Shown here piece after piece: positions 1 through 6,642 of a stretch of DNA of 46,695 nucleotides; within the stretch, counting starts at the first letter, position 1, and each line of letters opens with the position of its first letter. Location: positions 1-46,695 of IMG/VR virus record IMGVR_UViG_3300020122_000429, one strand, 5' to 3'. This DNA is from a virus. Below the pieces are notes generated by a model. That model made no database searches. It worked only from the letters and a program-made list of their open reading frames with translations, and was not told the origin of the DNA. Both the position numbers and the translations under genes were made by a program.

Positions 1-194
1 CCGACGCCGCCGCCTACGCCGCCGCCGCCGCCGCCGACGCCGCCGCCTACGCCGCCGCCTACGCCGTCGCCGCCGCTATACGAGACGAGATCCTTACCGC
101 GATGGCTCAGGAAGGTGAGGCTGCGCTGGTCGCGTGCGGCTCGCCGGGCGTGCAGTGGCTGTCACTCTGCGATGAGACTCGCGATGGCGTGTAA
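1..194 (+). CDS. Ala-rich repeat protein, C-terminal part (continues from window end)
   Basis: This is the 3' end of the gene that starts with GTG at 46167. Codons start at positions 3, 6 and so on, and the codon split across the window ends (g at 46695 plus cc at 1-2) is Ala, so the frame is continuous on a circle. The first part encodes a low-complexity tract of Ala with regularly spaced Asp and Tyr. A non-repetitive tail of about 35 residues follows (IRDEILTAMAQEGE and onward) and stops at TAA 192-194. The full protein would be 240 residues. Function unknown; Ala/Asp/Tyr tails of this kind occur in phage proteins without assigned role. Confidence 0.75.
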   Translation, partial: DAAAYAAAAAADAAAYAAAYAVAAAIRDEILTAMAQEGEAALVACGSPGVQWLSLCDETRDGV

Positions 195-396
195 GGGCTG
201 TGAGGACGAGCGACGCGTGGCCGAGCAAGCGCATCGGCATCCTGGGCGCGTATACTCATGTCCGCTCGACGGTGCCGAGATCGAGATCGTGGTACGAGGC
301 GAGGTGACGGCGCAGAATCAAACGCTCGTGCAGCAGTGGATGGCGGTCGTGTACGACATTCTCGTGGCACCGCTGGAGGCAACGCATGGCAACTGA
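184..396 (+). CDS. small protein with Cys pairs
   Basis: 70 residues. The ATG at 184 overlaps the stop of the preceding gene by 11 bases, the usual tight packing here, so it is preferred over the in-frame ATG at 115. The N-terminus has CKGC and a further Cys-Pro near residue 30, suggesting a small zinc-binding site followed by a short mixed alpha/beta domain. Function unknown. Confidence 0.6.
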   Translation: MACKGCEDERRVAEQAHRHPGRVYSCPLDGAEIEIVVRGEVTAQNQTLVQQWMAVVYDILVAPLEATHGN

Positions 397-619
397 TCGA
401 CTACGGGTGCGGTGGTACGATGCCGTCATGCTCGCGCAGGTGACGACACTCTCGTTCGAGCGTGGGGCGACGAAGGACGGACCGGAGACGAAGCCGTCGC
501 CGTTGTTCTCGTTGGCGAGCCAGTACGCGAATCACGGCTTCTGGGCGACACCAACCCGGTTCATCCCGGGCCATCGCGTGATCGACGTCGAGGTCGTACT
601 AGAGGAAACGCATGGTTGA
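386..619 (+). CDS. hypothetical protein
   Basis: 77 residues, preceded by a good ribosome-binding sequence (GGAGG six bases before ATG). It overlaps the previous gene by 11 bases and the next by 8. The C-terminal half has alternating hydrophobic residues (HRVIDVEVVLEE) suggesting beta strands. No family recognised. Confidence 0.6.
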   Translation: MATDRLRVRWYDAVMLAQVTTLSFERGATKDGPETKPSPLFSLASQYANHGFWATPTRFIPGHRVIDVEVVLEETHG

Positions 620-1076
620 GACCGAACCGATCGACGCGGCCGAGCTCGCGGCGCTCGAGCGCGCGGCGGATGCGACGAACGGTGAGCGACCCGTGAAGAC
701 GGGCGATGCACTCGAGCAGATCCTTGCTCACGAACGAAGTACTTCGGGGCCCACAGCAGAGTCGCCGCCTCCTTCCGCGGCTCCGATCACCGCCCCTGCA
801 GCCCGGCCAAGTGGCGTGGATACGCCGGGCCTCACGCCTGTCTGGAAAGTGGGGGAGGATGGGAAGCTCGTGCCGCTCGTCGAAGCGGCGGCGATCGAAG
901 CACGGCTCGACGCGCAAGACGCGATGCTGCGCGAGATTCACGCCCAGGTGCGACACACGATGCTGCTCACGATGCTGCTCACCGATCGCTTCAACGTGAC
1001 GGCGAAAGAATACGACGCCGCTGAACGGATGGCCGTGCAGGCCGCGCAGCGCGCACAAGGGGAGACCAAACCATGA
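612..1076 (+). CDS. hypothetical protein with Pro-rich linker and helical C-terminus
   Basis: 154 residues with AGAGGA upstream of the ATG. Residues about 1-45 are acidic and helical, 46-75 form a Pro/Ala/Ser linker, and about 95-150 look like a long helix rich in Met, Leu and Ala (MLLTMLLTDRF). The pattern suits an oligomeric structural or scaffold-like accessory protein, but no family is recognised. Confidence 0.6.
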   Translation: MVETEPIDAAELAALERAADATNGERPVKTGDALEQILAHERSTSGPTAESPPPSAAPITAPAARPSGVDTPGLTPVWKVGEDGKLVPLVEAAAIEARLDAQDAMLREIHAQVRHTMLLTMLLTDRFNVTAKEYDAAERMAVQAAQRAQGETKP

Positions 1077-1528
1077 ACGACTGGCATCGTGAGATTCTCG
1101 TGCTGCCCGAACGTCCCGCCTCGTGGGTCGAGCTCTCGTTCGCCTTTCTCGTCGGCCTCGTGATCGGCGTCATCTTGACTGTCACGTTCGCGGCGGGTGT
1201 TGCCCATGCGGGCGGCCCGGTCGTCGTCACCTGGAATCAGAGTGCCGACTGTGCCGCGGTCACGGGCTGGGAGCTCGCAGCGGCGCCGATCACGACGACG
1301 AAGCCGAATCCCGTCTTCAGCGATGCGACCCTCGCCGTCTCGATCGCGAACACGGCCCCCGTCGCGTGCGGGCCGGCGGCAACGAAGACGGTCCTGCTCA
1401 CGGGCGTCGGGAGCAGCCGCTACTGGCTCACGGCGGTTGCCGGTACGACGAAGAGCAACCCGAGCAACAACGTGGACGCCAGCCTCCCTTTGGCTGCACC
1501 GTCTGGCCTGCAGGTTGTACCTCAGTAA
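1073..1528 (+). CDS. secreted or membrane-anchored protein with Ig/FN3-like region
   Basis: 151 residues, ATGA overlap with the previous gene. Residues about 18-42 are one hydrophobic segment ending in AHAGG, so it is either a long uncleaved signal anchor or a Sec signal cleaved after AHA. The rest is Thr/Ala/Val-rich with a strand pattern (VVVTWNQS, YWLTAVAGT, SNPSNNV) like a fibronectin-III-type fold. Residues C and C in the first and middle part could pair outside the cytoplasm. It may decorate the envelope or virion; role unknown. Confidence 0.6.
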   Translation: MNDWHREILVLPERPASWVELSFAFLVGLVIGVILTVTFAAGVAHAGGPVVVTWNQSADCAAVTGWELAAAPITTTKPNPVFSDATLAVSIANTAPVACGPAATKTVLLTGVGSSRYWLTAVAGTTKSNPSNNVDASLPLAAPSGLQVVPQ

Positions 1529-1583
1529 CGGTCAGACGGAATCCGCGCACTGGGGTCACGACGACGCGCTGGCAACCGCAACG

Positions 1584-1835
1584 ATGCACACCGACACTGC
1601 CGTAAAGTACCTCGTCAACGTGCTCGCGCGTGCCTGCCTCGTGCAGCTTCGCGTTCCACTGGCACCCGAAGCGCTCACGAGCGAGCAGGTGGCGCGCCTC
1701 AATGACGCCTACGCGGCCGCGACGGAGCTGGTGCGCCAGGAACGGGACGCGATTGCGCTCGAGGTGCAGATGCGCGGCGTCTGCCCCTGGTGTAACGACG
1801 CGCGACACGACGGCGACTGTGCGGTGCAGGGATGA
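1584..1835 (+). CDS. small protein with C-terminal zinc-finger-like motif
   Basis: 83 residues from ATG 1584; the frame is open further upstream, but the sequence before this ATG does not look protein-like. The body is helical (AYAAATELVRQERDAIALEVQ) and ends with CPWCNDARHDGDC, a CxxC-x-H-x-C arrangement likely to bind zinc. It overlaps the next gene as ATGA. Function unknown. Confidence 0.55.
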   Translation: MHTDTAVKYLVNVLARACLVQLRVPLAPEALTSEQVARLNDAYAAATELVRQERDAIALEVQMRGVCPWCNDARHDGDCAVQG

Positions 1836-1999
1836 AACGTGAACCGAAGCCGTATTGGACCTACCCACGGCGAACGTGTCGCACGCTGCACCACTGCGAG
1901 GTCTGCAAGCAGCAGATCACCGACGGGCAGACGTACTACGATGGCGGCTGGAATCGGCGCGCGCACATGACATGTGTCATCAAGCCGCCGTCGACCTAG
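1832..1999 (+). CDS. small zinc-finger-like protein
   Basis: 55 residues, ATGA overlap with the upstream gene. It contains CEVC around residues 23-26 and a His/Cys pair (HMTC) near residue 48, a C2HC-type zinc-binding pattern. The stop TAG shares three of its bases with the stop of a convergent minus-strand gene (CTAG at 1996-1999). Role unknown. Confidence 0.55.
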   Translation: MKREPKPYWTYPRRTCRTLHHCEVCKQQITDGQTYYDGGWNRRAHMTCVIKPPST

Positions 2000-2079
2000 C
2001 GCCAGCGACAGACCCAGACGAACGCGACGCCGATCGCGGCGAGCATCAGGACCGCGAACCAGCGGTCACTGAGCCGCAT
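1996..2079 (-). CDS. 27-residue membrane peptide
   Basis: A tiny gene whose product is almost entirely one transmembrane helix (FAVLMLAAIGVAFVWVC) with basic residues at both ends. Its start overlaps the end of the upstream gene by 14 bases, which fits translational coupling at the end of this operon. It could be a small inner-membrane effector or lysis accessory; no homologue recognised. Confidence 0.5.
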   Translation of the reverse strand: MRLSDRWFAVLMLAAIGVAFVWVCRWR

Positions 2080-2248
2080 CGGAATCCGGGTCGTTGTCCG
2101 GCGACACGAGGCGAAGCGTATACAAAAGCTCACTTGCGCGATTGGCGTCAGGCGAGGCCGGGTCGAGTGTCGTTGCGAGGTTGTCGACCAGATCAGCCAG
2201 TTGAAACACGAACCATGTGAGACGTTCCAAATCGATTCCTTTACGCAT
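2066..2248 (-). CDS. hypothetical helical protein
   Basis: 60 residues, ATG overlapping the preceding stop by 8 bases. An amphipathic helix (WFVFQLADLVDNLATTLD) is followed by a second helix and an acidic tail. No recognisable family. The start was chosen for the overlap; a longer upstream frame is a shadow of the neighbouring gene. Confidence 0.5.
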   Translation of the reverse strand: MRKGIDLERLTWFVFQLADLVDNLATTLDPASPDANRASELLYTLRLVSPDNDPDSDAAQ

Positions 2249-2372
2249 CGTCGTCCTCGCTTCCTCCGTCGCGGCACCGCGCACACTTCGGCGACCAGGG
2301 CTCGCACCCGAGCAGGTGATAGCGCCGATGGCAGACGACACACGTCCACCATCGGCCCCAGCTGGCGCTCAT
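2241..2372 (-). CDS. 43-residue zinc-ribbon protein
   Basis: Starts in an ATGA overlap with the upstream gene. It has CVVC near residues 11-14, then C23, C30 and C33, so two knuckles suitable for one zinc, and ends with an acidic tail. Very small Cys4-type proteins like this are often nucleic-acid or protein adaptors in phages, but its target is unknown. Confidence 0.55.
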   Translation of the reverse strand: MSASWGRWWTCVVCHRRYHLLGCEPWSPKCARCRDGGSEDDDA

Positions 2373-2731
2373 GCGGAGACTCCATGGGCGTCGCGAGGCC
2401 ACGCACACGTTGCGCATTCCGCTTGCGGTCCGTGAACTGAGGACACGTACGCGGTGGCTTTGCTCATGGTGTAGGCGTCTCTCGGCGACCAAGCGCCGCA
2501 CGGCTGCTCCGCGACGTGCCCGAACCCTGCGGCTGCTCGTGCGGCAGCGAGGGCGGCGGCTTCGGTCCCGCCGACACAGACGTCCCACATTGTCCCATTG
2601 ATCGTAGGAAATGCTCGCCAGCGCGGAAGTCGGCTGAATCGAATATCGGTGCAAATGGTCTCGACGTAGTTGTCCGTGTCGTCCGGCTCTGCCGTCCCTA
2701 CGCGTCGTGGATCGAGGTGGTGGAGGCTCAC
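2369..2731 (-). CDS. hypothetical protein with C-terminal CxxC
   Basis: 120 residues from GTG 2731, chosen because it makes a GTGA overlap with the stop of the upstream gene. The middle (WRAFPTINGTMWDVCVGG) looks like a compact alpha/beta core, followed by an Ala-rich helix and CATC near the C-terminus. The stop overlaps the next gene as ATGA. Function unknown. Confidence 0.55.
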   Translation of the reverse strand: MSLHHLDPRRVGTAEPDDTDNYVETICTDIRFSRLPRWRAFPTINGTMWDVCVGGTEAAALAAARAAAGFGHVAEQPCGAWSPRDAYTMSKATAYVSSVHGPQAECATCAWPRDAHGVSA

Positions 2732-3171
2732 GTACAGGCTCCGCAGTGCCCGCAGGCGTCGTTGCACCCGATCCCCGGATGCTCGGGGCGCTGATCCTGC
2801 TCGGCGAGGTCACGTACGAACTCGTCGTAGCAGGTGGCGCAGAGATAGGGCGGGCGACGTCGGAGGTTCGTGGTCAGGACGTGACAGCCCTCGCAGGGCC
2901 AGCCATTCGCCCCAGGAACGACGCACACGCGCAAGCTGGACGATTCCTGCTCCGTGAAGGGCTGCGTCGTTCCTGAGGCGATTCTGTGCGTTCCTGGGGG
3001 TGTACCTGTTTCGGGCGCTCGATCGAGACGCGGATGCATGGCGCGATCGAGGGCGTTGGCGAAGACGAGCCATTGGCCCGTCGGGACAGACTCGGGCCCG
3101 TGGGTGACGGTGCGCGTCATGAGGAGCAGGAGCGACTCGGCGAGCTCGCGGGGAAGGGTGACGGTGCTCAC
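2728..3171 (-). CDS. zinc-ribbon-containing protein
   Basis: 147 residues from GTG 3171 (GTGA overlap); an earlier TTG at 3195 is possible. The N-terminal half is helical (PRELAESLLLLMTRT). The C-terminal half carries CEGC, a CATC about 18 residues later, and a last cluster C-x3-C-x2-C-x2-C, so one classical zinc ribbon plus an extra metal-binding tail. Function unknown. Confidence 0.55.
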   Translation of the reverse strand: MSTVTLPRELAESLLLLMTRTVTHGPESVPTGQWLVFANALDRAMHPRLDRAPETGTPPGTHRIASGTTQPFTEQESSSLRVCVVPGANGWPCEGCHVLTTNLRRRPPYLCATCYDEFVRDLAEQDQRPEHPGIGCNDACGHCGACT

Positions 3172-3377
3172 TTGGCACGCTCTTGTTGTGGCCAAAGTCC
3201 CCCAGCGATGAGGCGATTGCGGCTAGCCTCCCGCAGGGCAGCAACGCCTGCAGTCCCTTTTTTGGCGATGAAACAGGCGCCATGGGCGTAGCATCGCGTC
3301 GAGTAGTGGACGTACGGCGTATCGTAGTGAACCATTTCGTGACAGAAGCGACAGGTTCCAACCCAGCCGCCCCTCAC
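3168..3377 (-). CDS. zinc-finger-like protein
   Basis: 69 residues from GTG 3377 (GTGA overlap). It has CRFC at about 9-12, several His/Tyr residues and CYAHGAC near 29-35, then a basic helical C-terminus. The arrangement is a C2HC-like zinc site and a helix that could bind nucleic acid. Not assigned to a family. Confidence 0.55.
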   Translation of the reverse strand: MRGGWVGTCRFCHEMVHYDTPYVHYSTRCYAHGACFIAKKGTAGVAALREASRNRLIAGGLWPQQERAK

Positions 3378-3562
3378 GCGCGCACCCCAAGCGCCGAGAG
3401 AATCAGCGTGGCCGCTTCGACGCTCGGAAAGTACCAGTAGCCCGGCACGGGCCCAACGGGGCGCACGTAGACGCCGCAGAACTGCACGAGGCCACGCTCG
3501 AGACGCGCATGTACATCCGAGGGCGAACCGGTGACGTTGACGTTGCTCTGTTGCACGATCAT
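3374..3562 (-). CDS. hypothetical protein
   Basis: 62 residues with GAGG eight bases before ATG 3562. A strand-rich core (GLVQFCGVYVRPVGPVPGYWYF) leads into a short helix (SVEAATLILSALG). It is the second gene of the leftward operon and overlaps its successor as GTGA. Confidence 0.55.
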   Translation of the reverse strand: MIVQQSNVNVTGSPSDVHARLERGLVQFCGVYVRPVGPVPGYWYFPSVEAATLILSALGVRA

Positions 3563-3651
3563 GGATGAATCCTCACGTTTCTCCGGGACCGTCGTGACGT
3601 CCGCGGCCGATCCTGCCTCGTCCGTGAGGCAGTGACGGTCGGGGGCGGCCG
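3563..3651 (-). other. short intergenic stretch with inverted repeats
   Basis: Between the first two genes of the leftward operon. It contains a 6-base inverted repeat, TGCCTC and GAGGCA, and an outer GCGGCCG/CGGCCGC pair. These could form an RNA structure such as an attenuator or processing site. No T-run is present, so it is not a classical intrinsic terminator. Confidence 0.25.
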
Positions 3652-3786
3652 CTAGTCGCCGAGATCGGCGTCCACGAGACGTTTCGCCGCGACGAGTGAC
3701 GCCGCGTTCCCAACGAAGCGCTTGTGACGCCAGACGGAGAACCCGTCAGCCAACGTGATGATCTGATAGCCGCGATAGTGTCGCAT
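3652..3786 (-). CDS. 44-residue protein, first gene of leftward operon
   Basis: Has a strong ribosome-binding site (GGAGGT five bases before the ATG). The product begins MRHYRGYQIITLADGFSVWRH and continues as an Ala/Lys/Arg helix ending in an acidic tail, resembling small phage proteins that recognise a motif through a beta-beta-alpha unit. Function unknown. It is the promoter-proximal gene of the operon that faces the control region. Confidence 0.55.
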   Translation of the reverse strand: MRHYRGYQIITLADGFSVWRHKRFVGNAASLVAAKRLVDADLGD

Positions 3787-4157
3787 GTGTCACCTCCGAG
3801 CGCCCAAACAGCAGCACGCCGCGTACCAGCCGCCGAACGCCGAGAAACCACAACGAAATTCAGCCGCCGCAAAGCACGTGCGCTGTCGCAATAGTGCCAG
3901 GTGTCACGAGAGCACTGCGCGTGTGCCAGGTACGCACAGCAGGGAGCAGCACAGGAACAGGAGCCGCTAAGTCAACGTTCCCATTGAGCGCGGGTTGACG
4001 ACTGACCTACGCGCCCTTTCTATTCAACTACATAGCGTAGAATATATGGCTTGCCATACAACAAGATCCCAGGCGCATGGGGCCCCTGGGCGTAGGATGA
4101 ATTGACCCTCACTCGCGTACGCAGTCAGTCACTGAGACCTAGTATGTACCAGACTCA

Positions 4158-4194
4158 GTTGACATATACCATGTCATTCTGGTAGAGAGTCAAC
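4158..4194. promoter_or_regulatory. overlapping operator-like dyads
   Basis: Two nested inverted repeats overlap the predicted promoter: TGACAT-5-ATGTCA (4160-4165 and 4171-4176) and GTTGAC/GTCAAC (4158-4163 and 4189-4194). The next gene encodes a ribbon-helix-helix-like protein; that fold typically binds such short dyads, so autoregulation is a reasonable inference. Confidence 0.5.
4159..4188 (+). promoter_or_regulatory. promoter of the 4197 operon
   Basis: Consensus -35 TTGACA (4159-4164), an 18-base gap, then TAGAGA (4183-4188). The hexamer starts 14 bases before the ATG at 4197, so transcription would begin at or next to the start codon. The same architecture recurs at several other operon starts. 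Confidence 0.5.
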
Positions 4195-4196
4195 CT

Positions 4197-4463
4197 ATGT
4201 CAGTGATGCGACGCTTTCAGGTGGGGATCACCTACGACGACTACGATCGGCTGGTGGCTCGAGCCACCCTTGAGGGTCGATCGATCGCGGCGACGGCGCA
4301 GCGGGTGCTCGTGGCGTGGCTGCACGGGCCGGAGTCGGGGGCACCTGCCGTGGTCGAGCAGCGGGGGCCTGTCACGCCACCTCGGCAGCTCGCCGTGACG
4401 GAGCATCCTACGCCGACCGACGACGCGGGCGTGCCGGAGTTGAAGTACGAGCCGCTCGGATGA
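4197..4463 (+). CDS. ribbon-helix-helix-like DNA-binding protein
   Basis: 88 residues. The first 45 residues fit the Arc/CopG pattern: a short basic strand (RRFQVGITYDDYDRL), a helix, a turn and a second helix (SIAATAQRVLVAWL). A flexible Pro-rich tail follows. It directly follows two operator-like dyads, so it may repress its own promoter. Only weak Shine-Dalgarno sequence is visible. It overlaps the next gene as ATGA. Confidence 0.6.
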   Translation: MSVMRRFQVGITYDDYDRLVARATLEGRSIAATAQRVLVAWLHGPESGAPAVVEQRGPVTPPRQLAVTEHPTPTDDAGVPELKYEPLG

Positions 4464-4681
4464 GCGACGATCGCGACTGGAGCGACTACGCGATCGACGA
4501 CATCGTGTGTCGGCGCGAGACGAAGGGCGGGGCGCTCGTGTGCTGCGTGAAGGGCGGGAAGCCAAGCGACGAGTTTCTGATCCCGAAGGGGCTCGTGCGC
4601 GACGATAGCGAAGTGTACGCGGCCGGCACGGAAGGGACGCTTGTCATCCCGACGTGGCTCGCCGAGGAGAAGAATTTATGA
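4460..4681 (+). CDS. hypothetical protein
   Basis: 73 residues from ATG 4460 (ATGA overlap). It has a beta-rich look (GALVCCVKGGKPSDEFLIPKG, EGTLVIPTWLAEEKN). It sits between the DNA-binding gene and the GroES gene; its last codons contain the GAGGAG ribosome-binding site of the GroES gene. Function unknown. Confidence 0.55.
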   Translation: MSDDRDWSDYAIDDIVCRRETKGGALVCCVKGGKPSDEFLIPKGLVRDDSEVYAAGTEGTLVIPTWLAEEKNL

Positions 4682-5148
4682 TCGCGAGCGGCACCGATCT
4701 CACGAAGCTGACGCAGGCGACGCTGCTCACCGAGTACCTGTCGATCGGGCGCTACCCCGAGCGCTACGGCCGCGTCGAACGCCAGCAGCTCCGGCGTGCG
4801 CTTCGGAGTGAGCTGATTCGTCGTGGGGTCGACGACGTGCCGCCGCTCGACGAGGAACCCTGTCGCCTCCGGCCCCTCGCCGATCACGTCGTCGTGCTGC
4901 CCGAGCACCAACCGGACGTCACGCCCGGCGGCATCATCCGGCCTGAGTCCGCGAAGGAGGTGCCGATGCAGGGCGAAGTCCTCGCCGTCGGGCCTGGCGT
5001 CGTCGAGCCCGGGATCGGGACGCGCGTGCTGGCCGTCAGCGTCGGCGATCAGGTGCTCTTCGGGCGCTACAGCGGGATCGAATTTACCCTCGACGAGCAA
5101 AAGCTGCTCATCATGCGCGAGGCCGACGTGCTCGGGGTGCTCACGTGA
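4678..5148 (+). CDS. GroES-type co-chaperonin with N-terminal extension
   Basis: 156 residues from ATG 4678, which has GAGGAG upstream and an ATGA overlap. Residues about 65-155 match the Cpn10/GroES fold: PLADHVVVLPE opening, a mobile-loop region with PGGII, GEVLAVGPG, VGDQVLFG and the typical end LLIMREADVLGVL. The first 63 residues are an extra helical, basic domain not present in bacterial GroES (usual length about 95). Phage co-chaperonins such as T4 gp31 replace host GroES on GroEL so that the capsid protein can fold; a similar role for this protein is inference. It lies early in the block before the packaging genes. Confidence 0.85.
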   Translation: MIASGTDLTKLTQATLLTEYLSIGRYPERYGRVERQQLRRALRSELIRRGVDDVPPLDEEPCRLRPLADHVVVLPEHQPDVTPGGIIRPESAKEVPMQGEVLAVGPGVVEPGIGTRVLAVSVGDQVLFGRYSGIEFTLDEQKLLIMREADVLGVLT

Positions 5149-5384
5149 GCTACGGTACGCAGATCAGCCAAACGACCGACCGGATCGTTGGTGTCGATCA
5201 CATGGCGTCGCTGACGGAAGTCATCGAGTATCGTGGGCGACAACCGCATCGGTTTGTGGCCGACATGTTGCAGCAGCTCGCCGAGCTTGCGGTGCCGCGC
5301 TGTTCGCCGCTTCTCGATCGCCCGACGCCAGGTGATCTTCTCAAGATCGAGATTCGTATCGAGCGGTTGAATCCGAACCCATGA
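5145..5384 (+). CDS. hypothetical protein
   Basis: 79 residues from GTG (GTGA overlap with the co-chaperonin gene). A helical central part (RFVADMLQQLAELAV) and a final strand (DLLKIEIRIERL) are visible. No family recognised. Co-translation with the GroES gene is likely. Confidence 0.5.
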   Translation: MSYGTQISQTTDRIVGVDHMASLTEVIEYRGRQPHRFVADMLQQLAELAVPRCSPLLDRPTPGDLLKIEIRIERLNPNP

Positions 5385-5563
5385 CCGAGGACGCCGCGCA
5401 CGCGCTCGCGGTCGGCTGTGCCGCGGCGCTCCTCATCGATCGGCTCATCACGCCCGTCATGGCCGAGCCCGTGATCCTCTCGGTCGTGGCGGCCTTTCGG
5501 AAGCTCCCCATGACCGTGCTCCTCGATCCGACGATCGTGATGCCACGAGAGCCCGACGCATGA
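5381..5563 (+). CDS. small hydrophobic protein
   Basis: 60 residues, ATGA overlap. Largely apolar (ALAVGCAAALLIDRL, VILSVVAAF), with one or two weak membrane-associated helices. Could be a small membrane protein; no family recognised. Confidence 0.45.
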   Translation: MTEDAAHALAVGCAAALLIDRLITPVMAEPVILSVVAAFRKLPMTVLLDPTIVMPREPDA

Positions 5564-5763
5564 CGCTCGACGCCACGGCGCTCCTGCTGTTCCTGTGCAT
5601 TCAGAACGCGAACGACGCTCTGCATGTGTGTTTGACGCGCGGGCCTGCCTCGTGGAGTGAAATACCAGAAGATCTCGCGGCGAAAGAACGCGACGCGTGT
5701 CGCACGCGGTTCAAGATCGCCACGACGGCCTGCATCGATGCCGCCTCGACGGCGAATCCATGA
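5560..5763 (+). CDS. small protein with hydrophobic N-terminus
   Basis: 67 residues, ATGA overlaps at both ends. The N-terminus (ATALLLFLCIQNAND) is hydrophobic but short for a signal. Four Cys residues are spread through the chain (LCIQ, HVCL, DACR, TACID). Function unknown. Confidence 0.45.
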   Translation: MTLDATALLLFLCIQNANDALHVCLTRGPASWSEIPEDLAAKERDACRTRFKIATTACIDAASTANP

Positions 5764-5954
5764 GCCCGCAGAACAAGACGCCGCGCCAGGTGCCGGGGCT
5801 GGCGCTCGTATCGCTCACGGCCCTGATCGACCCACTCGATAAGCGGAAGCTCGAGATGGTTGCGGAAGATACGAAGCAGTCGGTCGGCTGGCACGTGCGT
5901 CGCGCACTCCGCGACTACCTCGCCGACTTCTTCCTCCGAACGTCACCGTCGTGA
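5760..5954 (+). CDS. probable ribbon-helix-helix protein
   Basis: 64 residues from ATG 5760 (ATGA overlap). After a basic N-terminus it reads VSLTALIDPLDKRKLE, then a helix and GWHVRRALRDYLADFF, resembling the strand-helix-helix order of CopG-like proteins. It could regulate this block. Assignment rests on pattern only. Confidence 0.45.
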   Translation: MSPQNKTPRQVPGLALVSLTALIDPLDKRKLEMVAEDTKQSVGWHVRRALRDYLADFFLRTSPS

Positions 5955-5967
5955 TACCTCGGCGCGC

Positions 5968-6642
5968 ATGAGCCGCACCCTCGCCGACGACTTCACGCTG
6001 AACCTCGATCGGAAGACCGCCAACCGCGGTCTCGCCCGGCGGCTCATGGACGGCACGCTCCGGCCCCACGAGCGCGAGGACCTGCGGAAGGTCGAGCAGA
6101 TCGCGCAACTCGAGGAAGAGGGCCAGAAGTACCCGATGATCGCCCACGAGCTCGGCAAGGACGTCGAGTGGATTCGGCGCTGGGTGCAGACCGAGAAGTA
6201 CCGCGTGCTCAGGGCCCACATCGCGCAGCGCAGTCTCATCGTCGATGACGTACAGGCGTTTCAGCGCCGGCAGCACGAGCGGAAGCGCTTCGACGCGAAC
6301 GGCGTGAAGGCCCTCGACTACTTCGATCAAGCCTTCAAACGCTATGGCAACGACGTCCGGGAGGAGCGGAACGGGAAGATGAAGCTCGTGCATCGCCGCG
6401 GCGACTTCGTGGATCTCGATCGCGCCGAGCGCGCCGCGAACCTGTTCGCCAAAGCCGCCGGCTGGACCGAGCCGATCCCAAACACGGCGAAGCCCCGCAC
6501 GCTCCCGCCGGGCGTCATTCAGGGGCAGATGCAGGCGATGCTCGCGGCCGATCGGCGGGAGACGGTCGTGCGCGTGACGGTCGGGGACGCGACGGTCGAG
6601 ATCGGCAGCCGCGAGACGGCGGCGCTCGGGGACGAGGCATGA
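5968..6642 (+). CDS. terS: putative terminase small subunit
   Basis: 224 residues. An N-terminal helical region includes a helix-turn-helix candidate (KYPMIAHELGKDVEWIRRW, residues about 52-70), followed by a long basic helical segment and a strand-rich end (ETVVRVTVGDATVEIG). It lies about 1.1 kb upstream of the large terminase, the usual order. Small terminases bind the packaging site and present DNA to the large subunit; the assignment here rests on position and the HTH, not on a recognised family motif. Its 3' end is part of a duplicated segment (see 6615-7082). Confidence 0.5.
   Translation: MSRTLADDFTLNLDRKTANRGLARRLMDGTLRPHEREDLRKVEQIAQLEEEGQKYPMIAHELGKDVEWIRRWVQTEKYRVLRAHIAQRSLIVDDVQAFQRRQHERKRFDANGVKALDYFDQAFKRYGNDVREERNGKMKLVHRRGDFVDLDRAERAANLFAKAAGWTEPIPNTAKPRTLPPGVIQGQMQAMLAADRRETVVRVTVGDATVEIGSRETAALGDEA

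Larger units (their letters stand above)
3787..4196. promoter_or_regulatory. divergent control region
   Basis: A 410-base gene-free stretch between the leftward operon and the rightward block, locally richer in A and T than its surroundings. It holds two copies of GTGCCAGGT (3894-3902 and 3923-3931), a perfect dyad TATGGC-tt-GCCATA (4045-4058), a short palindrome TCAGT-c-ACTGA (4125-4135), and the promoter/operator at 4158-4194. No convincing coding sequence on either strand. It may hold regulator sites; an origin or packaging site cannot be excluded. Confidence 0.55.

Noticed and set aside
3573-3872. 99-codon minus-strand frame over the control region
   Set aside because: It overlaps the better-supported 44-residue gene at 3652-3786, which has a strong ribosome-binding site.
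3785-3970. Plus-strand frame in the control region
   Set aside because: No ribosome-binding site, His/Arg-rich shadow composition and conflict with the regulatory repeats.
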